Shown piece by piece: positions 1 to 5,414 of a stretch of 6,538 nucleotides of DNA. Source of the stretch: Rhodospirillaceae bacterium (GTDB lineage: Bacteria > Pseudomonadota > Alphaproteobacteria > Rhodospirillales > Magnetovibrionaceae); NCBI GenBank assembly GCA_029881835.1, contig JAOULV010000083.1, positions 1 to 6,538 on the forward strand, written 5' to 3'. The stretch's first letter is position 1. Each line of letters starts with the position of its first letter. Below the pieces are notes generated by a model that had not been told where the DNA came from, ran no database searches, and saw only the letters and a list, made by a program, of their open reading frames with translations. The translations under genes were made by a program, and so were the position numbers.

Positions 1-1126
1 CCTCACCCACTGGGTTGAATTCAACATTGGTGGCACCGACATAATCAATGTCGCCGCCTTCGGCCAGAATTTTCAAGCCTTTGGCAATTTCACCCGGCAT
101 GATTTTTGTTCCCGGTGCATTGGCAACTTTCATCATGTTTTTCTGAATGCCGCCACGGGTTGGCGCGCCAGATGCCTGCATTGATAGTGCTATCAATGCG
201 CCAGCATCATAAGATTCACCAACATAAGGACCATCTTTTTTGATGCCGGCTTTGTCGGCCATCGCACCAAATGTCATGGCACCTTCTGATTGCCCACCGG
301 CAACGGTACCGATGGAACCATTAAGGCTTGAGCCAAAGTTATCGGTCAAGCTGTCACCGATCATGCCGTCGCCAAGGATAAAGTTATCAAAAGCGCCAGA
401 ATCGATTGATGCCTGAATGATGCCTTTGCCGCCTTGATCAAGGTAGCCAAACACCGCTAGGTGTTTTGATCCGGTTGCGGCCAATGCGCCAACTTCGGCA
501 GAATAATCAGCTTTGCCATCTTCATGGGAAGCGGAAATTGAAACCTTGCCGCCGTTTTTGCCAAATGCGGTTGCGAATGAATCGGCCAAGCCTTTACCAT
601 AATCGTTGTTGGTGTAGGTAACGGCAACGTCGGTTATGCCGCGGCTTTTTAATACGTCGGCGATAACTTCACCTTGGCGCGCATCAGATGGGGCGGTGCG
701 GAAAAAATATCCCTTGTCATCAAGTGTTGAAAGACCGGGCGATGTGGCGGACGGTGAAACCATAACAACACCATTGGGAACGGCAACGTTGTTGGCGATG
801 GCACCGGTTACACCGGAACAGTCAGCACCATAAATAGCGGCAACATTTTCCGAAGTAATAAGGTTTTCAGCGTTTGCAGTTGCAGCAGCGGCGTCAACAC
901 AGGTTGAATCCTTGCGCACCGGAACGATTGCCTGACCACCTAAAAGCATACCGGAATCTGATGCCTCTTTAAATGCCAGTTCAGCAGAAGCCGCCATATC
1001 AGGGGTGAGAGATTCAATCGGGCCGGTAAAGCCGATGATAACACCAACCTTAATATCGCCCGCCATAGCCGCACTGGCCGATGCCAGGGCGCTAATCAGT
1101 GTTGTGGTAAGTAGAAGTTTTTTCAT
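1..1126 (-). CDS. livK: Branched-chain amino acid-type ABC transporter periplasmic substrate-binding protein (LivK/LivJ family), 3' end cut by window
   Basis: This is the periplasmic receptor of the importer encoded upstream; it binds substrate (probably leucine, isoleucine, valine or related amino acids) and delivers it to LivHM. The 375 codons seen start at an ATG with a strong GGGAGGA Shine-Dalgarno sequence (1131-1137) 4 bases upstream. Residues 1-22 form a Sec signal peptide: KK, a hydrophobic core, then AMA with predicted cleavage before Gly23. The mature part begins DIKVGVIIGFTGP, typical of the type I periplasmic-binding fold. Cys76 and Cys103 match the conserved disulfide pair near the N-terminus of LIV-binding proteins. 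SPSATSP (124-130) and RTAPSD (143-148) correspond to ligand-contact loops, and a GESYDAGAL segment occurs in the second lobe. The frame is still open at base 1; by comparison with the family roughly 25-30 residues are missing. Substrate cannot be fixed from sequence alone; amides or other amino acids are possible. The gene is last in the visible operon, 122 bases after livM. Confidence 0.93.
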   Translation of the reverse strand, partial: MKKLLLTTTLISALASASAAMAGDIKVGVIIGFTGPIESLTPDMAASAELAFKEASDSGMLLGGQAIVPVRKDSTCVDAAAATANAENLITSENVAAIYGADCSGVTGAIANNVAVPNGVVMVSPSATSPGLSTLDDKGYFFRTAPSDARQGEVIADVLKSRGITDVAVTYTNNDYGKGLADSFATAFGKNGGKVSISASHEDGKADYSAEVGALAATGSKHLAVFGYLDQGGKGIIQASIDSGAFDNFILGDGMIGDSLTDNFGSSLNGSIGTVAGGQSEGAMTFGAMADKAGIKKDGPYVGESYDAGALIALSMQASGAPTRGGIQKNMMKVANAPGTKIMPGEIAKGLKILAEGGDIDYVGATNVEFNPVGE

Positions 1127-1141
1127 AGTTTCCTCCCGGGG

Positions 1142-1164
1142 TTAATGGGGCACCCAGCCATTAA
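1142..1164. repeat. Perfect 7-bp inverted repeat upstream of the binding-protein gene
   Basis: TTAATGG (1142-1148) and CCATTAA (1158-1164) are perfect inverted copies separated by 9 bases. On the minus-strand transcript this would form a hairpin ending a few bases before the Shine-Dalgarno sequence of the binding-protein gene. No T-tract follows, so it is not an intrinsic terminator. It could be an operator (a 23-bp dyad is a usual size) or an mRNA stem protecting the binding-protein message after processing, a known way for periplasmic receptors to be made in excess over permeases. The role is inferred. Confidence 0.4.
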
Positions 1165-1190
1165 AAGCTCAGATTTACCCCCTTTTTCAA
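1160..1190 (-). promoter_or_regulatory. Weak candidate internal promoter for the binding-protein gene
   Basis: On the minus strand TTGAAA (1190-1185) and TTTAAT (1165-1160) resemble sigma70 -35 and -10 hexamers but are 19 bases apart, longer than the preferred 16-18. The -10 overlaps one arm of the inverted repeat at 1142-1164. The position, inside the only sizeable gap in the operon, is what makes it worth recording; the sequence match alone is weak. Confidence 0.2.
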
Positions 1191-1248
1191 TCGATTGTGA
1201 CGGTATGCTATATCGTCTTAGGGCCAATAATCCATAGGTTTTTTTAAT

Positions 1249-2634
1249 CTATTGTCCTTCTTCGCGTTTAACCACTTCGGGCAACAGCCCTTCGGGGTGA
1301 AAGCGCATGACCAGCAACAAAACCAGCCCCATAATGAAGACCCGCATATGTTGCGCGGTTTCCATCAAATGCAGGCGTATCGGGCTGGAACCGTCCATCC
1401 AGCTGGTCAATTGATCCATGGCCCATACGCCCACCGGTTCGGCCTCAATCCACACCAGCCATATTAAGAACCCGCCCAGCACGGATCCTAAGTTATTGCC
1501 CGATCCGCCGACAATAACCATTACCCATATCAAAAATGTATAACGTAGCGGATGGTATGTTCCGGGCGTTAACTGCCCGTCTAATGTTACAAGCATGGCA
1601 CCAGCTATGCCAACCACGGCGGAACCAAGAACAAAAACCTGCAGGTGCCTTCCGGTTACGTTTTTCCCCATGGCGCCGGCGGCGACTTCGTTATCGCGAA
1701 TAGCGCGCATCATCCGCCCCCAAGGTGAATCCAGCGCTTTAACGCTAAGCATTAAAATTGCAATCAAGACCACAATAAAAAGCCCGCTGTAGCAAAGTTT
1801 TACAAATATACCGGAATGTTCAATCACCATTTGGTGCAATAGGGCGGTGTATTTATCTGCGCTAACGGTTTCAAGCGCGCTTTCGTTTAGCCATTTTACC
1901 CAACCAATAAATGTTTCGTTCTTTTGCAGTTCAATTTCGTAAGGAACCGGGCGGTCAAGTCCGGTTACGTTTTTGACACCCCTTGTTAGCCAATCTTCAT
2001 TTTTGATAAAGGCGATAATAATTTCAGAAATGCCAAGGGTGGCAATTGCCAAATAATCAGAGCGCAACCCCAGCGAAACTTTTCCCACCAACCACGCCGC
2101 ACCTGCGGCAAATATGCCACCGACAATCCACGAAAATAATATGGGCAAGCCCATACCGCCTAAAAAACCGGTGACCGCCGGGTTTACCGATTCAATCGCT
2201 GCCGATGCGGGGTCAAAAAAGAAACGGAAAACAAAATAACCGGGAATTATGATTGCGGTAATTGATGCATTTCGTATTAGTCCCTTGGTGGTTTTTTTGT
2301 AAACAGTCACTACCATGGCAATTACCGCAATGAATATTGCAATCGAAACACCCAACCGCCAACCGCCGGCGACCCATGCCTCGGGTACGGGGGGTTGCGA
2401 TACCAATACTGCCGCCACCCCGCCAAGGGCGGCAAAGCCCATGGTGCCAACGTTAAAAAGCCCGGCATAACCCCACTGAATATTAACCCCCAGCGCCATT
2501 ATTGCCGAAATAAGACCAAGATTAAAAATAGTTAGCGCCACCGACCATGACTGCATGGTTCCAACAACTACGAACAATAGCGCTATTACAAAAAATGAAA
2601 TAATTGCACGAAGGGAATTATTTATATCAGTCAT
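1249..2634 (-). CDS. livM: Branched-chain amino acid-type ABC transporter permease LivM
   Basis: One of two inner-membrane permease subunits, pairing with LivH to form the channel. The 461 residues contain about ten hydrophobic segments, roughly at 10-28, 35-52, 55-80, 95-112, 125-141, 163-183, 195-210, 280-298, 333-352, 366-395 and 430-444. The LivM signature GYAGLFNVGTMGFAALGG lies at 55-72. The cytoplasmic coupling helix for the ATPases is around 304-326 (PWGRMMRAIRDNEVAAGAMG), followed by the GIAGAM and VGGSGNNLGSVLGG motifs near 342-388. A hydrophilic stretch at about 211-275 separates two membrane segments. Length is somewhat above the common 300-430 residues but acceptable for the family. 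The ATG overlaps the livH stop as ATGA, and AAGGG (2644-2648) lies 9 bases upstream, indicating translational coupling. It ends in TAG. Confidence 0.95.
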   Translation of the reverse strand: MTDINNSLRAIISFFVIALLFVVVGTMQSWSVALTIFNLGLISAIMALGVNIQWGYAGLFNVGTMGFAALGGVAAVLVSQPPVPEAWVAGGWRLGVSIAIFIAVIAMVVTVYKKTTKGLIRNASITAIIIPGYFVFRFFFDPASAAIESVNPAVTGFLGGMGLPILFSWIVGGIFAAGAAWLVGKVSLGLRSDYLAIATLGISEIIIAFIKNEDWLTRGVKNVTGLDRPVPYEIELQKNETFIGWVKWLNESALETVSADKYTALLHQMVIEHSGIFVKLCYSGLFIVVLIAILMLSVKALDSPWGRMMRAIRDNEVAAGAMGKNVTGRHLQVFVLGSAVVGIAGAMLVTLDGQLTPGTYHPLRYTFLIWVMVIVGGSGNNLGSVLGGFLIWLVWIEAEPVGVWAMDQLTSWMDGSSPIRLHLMETAQHMRVFIMGLVLLLVMRFHPEGLLPEVVKREEGQ

Positions 2635-3647
2635 ACCGAACTACCCTTCATTATGCCGGTTGGGCGAACCAGCAAAACAACAACCAGAATAATAAATGAA
2701 ACCGCAAATTTATAATCGGTTGATAAAAGCTGTACCAGTCCGGTGGGCTCCATCCCTTCGGGAACCATGTAGGTCAGAAACTTTTTATATGCGTAAGTAA
2801 CTGTTACTTCGGAAAAAGCTATTATAAACCCACCGGCAATTGCGCCAATGGGTTTGCCGATACCGCCAACGATGGCGGCGGCAAAAAGCGGCAACAAAAG
2901 CTGGAAAAAAGTAAAAGGTTTAAAGCTTTTATCTAAGCCATAAAGCGTTCCAGCGATGGTCGCCAATGTTGCGGTTATTATCCATGCAATCAAAACAACC
3001 CGTTCGGGGTTAATGCCGGAAAGCAGGGCAAGGTCTTCATTATCGGAAAATGCCCGCATGGCTTTGCCGGAACGGGTTTTTTGTAAAAATAAAAATAATG
3101 CGCCAACCAAAATTACCGCTACAACCACCGTGATGCCTTGGCTTAGCTTTATTCCTAAACCTTCATCAAGGCCCGTCATTTCTTTAAAATCGCGCGCCAT
3201 TATTATGTAGCGCTCACCATCGGCAAAATTGCGGTCATCGGGCCCGATGATAAATCTAACTATCCCGTTCATCATGAACATCACCCCAATAGAGGCGATA
3301 ACAAAAACCGCAGGAACACTTCTTTTTTTGCGGTAAAATTTGTAAACCGCCCTGTCGGTAAACAAGGCAAAACCTATTGTAACCGCAATTGCCAGTGGCA
3401 GAGCCAATAGCGCTGTGGGTAGTGGCTGAATTGATATCCCCATTGATTGCAACCACCAGGTAAACAGTATCGCCATCATCGCCCCAAATGCCATGGTTTC
3501 ACCGTGGGCAAAATTGGCAAAGCGCAACGTGCCGTAAATAAGCGTAATGCCAAGCGCACCCAACGCCAACTGTGAACCATAGGCAAGGCCCGGAACAATT
3601 ACATAATTGGAAATAAGCACCAATGCGTTTAATAAATCAGTAGCCAT
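2631..3647 (-). CDS. livH: Branched-chain amino acid-type ABC transporter permease LivH
   Basis: Second inner-membrane permease subunit of the importer. The 338 residues are highly hydrophobic, with membrane segments near 10-40, 52-68, 78-97, 112-135, 171-188, 216-236, 248-280 and 313-327. The family motif GITLIYGTLRFANFAHGETMAFGA covers 33-56, the ATPase-coupling loop TRSGKAMRAFSDNEDLALLSG about 191-211, and AAIVGGIGKPIGAIAGG about 257-273; the C-terminus has the usual VRPTGI. Length is slightly above the roughly 300 residues typical of LivH. The ATG follows the livF stop by 5 bases, with a purine-rich AAGGTG just upstream partly made from the livF stop region. Its stop overlaps livM by 4 bases, so the two permeases are probably translated in step. 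Confidence 0.95.
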   Translation of the reverse strand: MATDLLNALVLISNYVIVPGLAYGSQLALGALGITLIYGTLRFANFAHGETMAFGAMMAILFTWWLQSMGISIQPLPTALLALPLAIAVTIGFALFTDRAVYKFYRKKRSVPAVFVIASIGVMFMMNGIVRFIIGPDDRNFADGERYIIMARDFKEMTGLDEGLGIKLSQGITVVVAVILVGALFLFLQKTRSGKAMRAFSDNEDLALLSGINPERVVLIAWIITATLATIAGTLYGLDKSFKPFTFFQLLLPLFAAAIVGGIGKPIGAIAGGFIIAFSEVTVTYAYKKFLTYMVPEGMEPTGLVQLLSTDYKFAVSFIILVVVLLVRPTGIMKGSSV

Positions 3648-3652
3648 GCACC

Positions 3653-4357
3653 TTAACCGCCTAAAAATGATTTTCTGACATCGGGGTTTTTTAATAATTT
3701 TTCCCCGCTGTCGGTGTATTTATTGGTTCCGCCGACCAAAACATATCCGGTATCGGCAATGTTTAGGGCCTGGCTTGCGTTTTGTTCAACCATCAATATG
3801 GCTATGCCGGTTTTTTTTACTTCTAGTATGCGGTCAAAAAGCTCATCCATCACAATGGGCGAAACACCGGCGGTTGGTTCGTCCAGCATCAATACTTGCG
3901 GCTGGGTCATTAGCGCGCGCCCAACCGCAACTTGCTGGCGCTGCCCACCGGAAAGTTCGCCCGCGTCTTGGTTTCGTTTTTCCGCTAACACCGGAAACAG
4001 TTCATAAACGTGTTCCATGGTTTTGCTTATGTCATCACGGCGCAAAAACGCCCCCATTTCAAGATTTTCCTCAACCGTCATGGATGTAAAAATATTGTTG
4101 GTTTGCGGAACCATGGCCATTCCCATCTTTACCCGGTCTTGGGGGGAAAGGTTTGTAATGTCGTTTCCGTTCAGCTTTACATTTCCACCACGCAAAGAAA
4201 GCATACCAAACATTGCCTTCATGGCGGTGGATTTTCCCGCACCATTAGGGCCGACTATCACCGCTATTTCACCCTTATCAACTGAAATGTTGCAACCGTG
4301 CAAAATATCTACACTGCCGTAACCGCCACGAATTTCGTTAGCCACAAGGTAGCTCAT
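3653..4357 (-). CDS. livF: Branched-chain amino acid-type ABC transporter ATP-binding protein LivF
   Basis: Cytoplasmic ATPase subunit that with LivG powers LivHM. The 234 residues are full length for LivF. Visible motifs: aromatic A-loop Tyr13, Walker A GPNGAGKST (36-44), Q-loop Gln85 in VPQTNNIF, signature LSGGQ (135-139) and Walker B VLMLDE (155-160) followed by PTAGVSP. At the H-loop position the protein reads VEQN, so Gln192 stands where most ABC ATPases have His; this substitution is characteristic of LivF and is why the gene is called LivF rather than LivG. The C-terminus RKSFLGG is family-like. The start codon overlaps the livG stop as ATGA and livH follows after 5 bases, so all are in one transcription unit. 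Confidence 0.96.
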   Translation of the reverse strand: MSYLVANEIRGGYGSVDILHGCNISVDKGEIAVIVGPNGAGKSTAMKAMFGMLSLRGGNVKLNGNDITNLSPQDRVKMGMAMVPQTNNIFTSMTVEENLEMGAFLRRDDISKTMEHVYELFPVLAEKRNQDAGELSGGQRQQVAVGRALMTQPQVLMLDEPTAGVSPIVMDELFDRILEVKKTGIAILMVEQNASQALNIADTGYVLVGGTNKYTDSGEKLLKNPDVRKSFLGG

Positions 4358-5139
4358 GCCGACCTGCTTTCAGGTTTGTTTTTCAAACCCCGGCCAAGAT
4401 AAGCCTCTATTACTTCTTCGTTTGATTTTACTTCGTCGGCGGTTCCTTGGGTAAGCAATCTTCCTTCGGCCATAACTATTACCGGGTTACATAGGCTGGA
4501 AATAAAATCCATGTCGTGTTCGATCATGCAAAACGTATAGCCGCGTTCTTTATTAAGGCGCACAATCGCCTCGCCGATGCTTTTTAAAAGTGTGCGGTTG
4601 ACCCCGGCACCAACTTCATCAAGCAAAACCACCTTGGCATCGACCATCATTGTGCGGCCAAGCTCGAGAAGTTTTTTTTGTCCACCCGAAAGGTTTCCCG
4701 CTTGTTCGTTGGCGATATGATCAAGATTTAAAAAATCAAGAACCTCATCTGCTTTTTGCCGATTTATATGTTCTTCGCTTTTTACCTGCGCACGATTGAA
4801 CCAAGTATTTATTAACGTTTCACCCGACTGATTAGGCGGAACCATCATCAGGTTTTCACGCACCGTCATGGAGGAAAATTCGTGGGCTATTTGGAATGTT
4901 CTGAGCAGACCTTTAGCAAAGCGTTGGTGGGGTTTAAGCTGGGTGATGTCTTCACCGTCAAGCAATATGCGCCCAAATGTCGGTTCATACACGCCGGCGA
5001 TAATATTAAACAGGGTTGTTTTTCCGGCACCGTTCGGGCCGATAAGCCCCGTGATGGTTCCTTTGCCGATTTCAAGGCTAACCCCGTCAACCGCCTTAAC
5101 GCCGCCAAAGTGTAGGGCTATATTTTCAACGCTAATCAT
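4354..5139 (-). CDS. livG: Branched-chain amino acid-type ABC transporter ATP-binding protein LivG
   Basis: Cytoplasmic ATPase subunit partnering LivF. From the ATG at 5139 the protein has 261 residues, close to the family's usual 255 or so, and begins MISVENIALHFGGVKAVDGV, where LivG homology normally starts. Motifs: Walker A GPNGAGKTT (34-42), Q-loop Gln83 (RTFQIAHEF), signature LSGGQ (150-154), Walker B VVLLDE (170-175) and switch His208 in IEHDMDF. After Walker B the sequence is VGAGVN rather than the more common PTAGLN. The frame stays open upstream to a TTG at 5226 (29 extra residues), but that TTG has no Shine-Dalgarno sequence and the extension (MHLPPFRYDNQ...) does not look like LivG. 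The chosen ATG has GGAAG (5155-5151) 11 bases upstream. First gene of the operon. Confidence 0.95.
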   Translation of the reverse strand: MISVENIALHFGGVKAVDGVSLEIGKGTITGLIGPNGAGKTTLFNIIAGVYEPTFGRILLDGEDITQLKPHQRFAKGLLRTFQIAHEFSSMTVRENLMMVPPNQSGETLINTWFNRAQVKSEEHINRQKADEVLDFLNLDHIANEQAGNLSGGQKKLLELGRTMMVDAKVVLLDEVGAGVNRTLLKSIGEAIVRLNKERGYTFCMIEHDMDFISSLCNPVIVMAEGRLLTQGTADEVKSNEEVIEAYLGRGLKNKPESRSA

Positions 5140-5270
5140 TTGAGAGGAATCTTCCAGTTCTGAGACGGTTTGCCTTCGCGGACATAATACCCGCTGATTG
5201 TCGTAACGGAAGGGGGGTAAGTGCAATATTTTGCAAAAAAAACCAACAATTCCAATATATTTATACCCAT
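5136..5270 (-). other. 44-codon open frame overlapping the livG start (possible leader ORF or remnant)
   Basis: An ATG at 5270 opens a 44-codon frame, MGINILELLVFF through ...SQNWKIPLK, ending in TGA at 5138-5136. Its stop overlaps the livG ATG as ATGA, the same overlap joining livG/livF and livH/livM. Product not recognised; the N-terminus is hydrophobic and the rest mixed, with no domain visible. Against it: no clear Shine-Dalgarno sequence precedes the ATG, and the best liv promoter candidate would start transcription downstream of it. It may be chance, a leader peptide coupled to livG, or the tail of a decayed upstream gene. Confidence 0.2.
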
Positions 5271-5288
5271 CTTGGCTTACATTATCAC
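5260..5288 (-). promoter_or_regulatory. Candidate sigma70-type promoter of the liv operon
   Basis: On the minus strand GTGATA (5288-5283, four of six matches to TTGACA) and TATAAA (5265-5260, five of six to TATAAT) are separated by exactly 17 bases. Transcription would begin near 5253, leaving a leader of about 115 bases before the livG ATG. It is the best-spaced pair I found upstream of livG, in AT-rich DNA where chance matches are frequent. Confidence 0.4.
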
Positions 5289-5302
5289 GTTATATTAATG
5301 TA

Positions 5303-5317
5303 ATTTGGCGGCAAAAT
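5303..5317. repeat. Imperfect palindrome beside the -10 of the FecR-domain gene
   Basis: ATTTGGCGGCAAAAT matches its reverse complement at 12 of 15 positions. It sits immediately upstream of the extended -10 at 5319-5327, in the spacer and -35 zone, a usual place for a regulator site. Its core GCGGCAA (5308-5314) recurs in inverted orientation as TTGCCGC at 5378-5384 in the leader. No known regulator motif is recognised. Confidence 0.25.
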
Positions 5318-5318
5318 A

Positions 5319-5327
5319 TGTTATAAT
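5319..5327 (+). promoter_or_regulatory. Candidate extended -10 promoter of the FecR-domain gene
   Basis: TGTTATAAT is a perfect extended -10 (TG, one base, TATAAT). The -35 region at optimal spacing (5299-5304, TGTAAT) is poor, which fits extended -10 promoters that need little -35 contact or use an activator. Transcription would start near 5334, giving a leader of about 80 bases. It lies back to back with the liv promoter candidate. Confidence 0.5.
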
Positions 5328-5400
5328 CACAACCGGAGCCAGACATAACAAACGACCATATATAGGTCATGCCCAAATTGCCGCTTTTTGGTTTTTTAAT

Positions 5401-5405
5401 AGGGG
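5401..5405 (+). promoter_or_regulatory. Ribosome binding site fixing the FecR-domain gene start
   Basis: AGGGG lies 9 bases before the ATG at 5415. The in-frame Met codons at residues 10 and 17 have no comparable purine-rich sequence, so this site supports the upstream start. Confidence 0.5.
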
Positions 5406-5414
5406 TTTATAGCT

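Noticed and set aside
432..443. Perfect 12-bp palindrome CCTTGATCAAGG
   Set aside because: It encodes ordinary residues (Tyr-Leu-Asp-Gln-Gly region) deep inside the binding-protein gene and is far from any start, so chance is the simplest explanation.
636..833. Plus-strand 65-codon open frame inside the binding-protein gene
   Set aside because: It lies antisense within a clear LivK-family coding sequence, has no recognisable domain, and is a shadow of the real frame.
1252..1792. Plus-strand open frames antisense to livM
   Set aside because: livM is supported by membrane segments and family motifs throughout; the antisense frames have no domain or ribosome site.
2956..3456. Open frames on both strands within livH (plus 2956-3210, minus 3256-3456)
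   Set aside because: Both are alternative frames of livH DNA; the livH frame carries the family motifs in this stretch.
3714..4322. Four overlapping plus-strand frames antisense to livF
   Set aside because: Their overlap with each other and with the intact LivF ATPase motifs marks them as frame shadows.
4868..5143. Plus- and minus-strand alternative frames over the livG N-terminal half
   Set aside because: The livG frame contains Walker A, Q-loop and homologous N-terminus here; the others have no recognisable content.
5354..5368. GACC-ATATATA-GGTC short dyad in the adhesin leader
   Set aside because: Only four paired bases flank an AT loop; too short to call a hairpin or operator.
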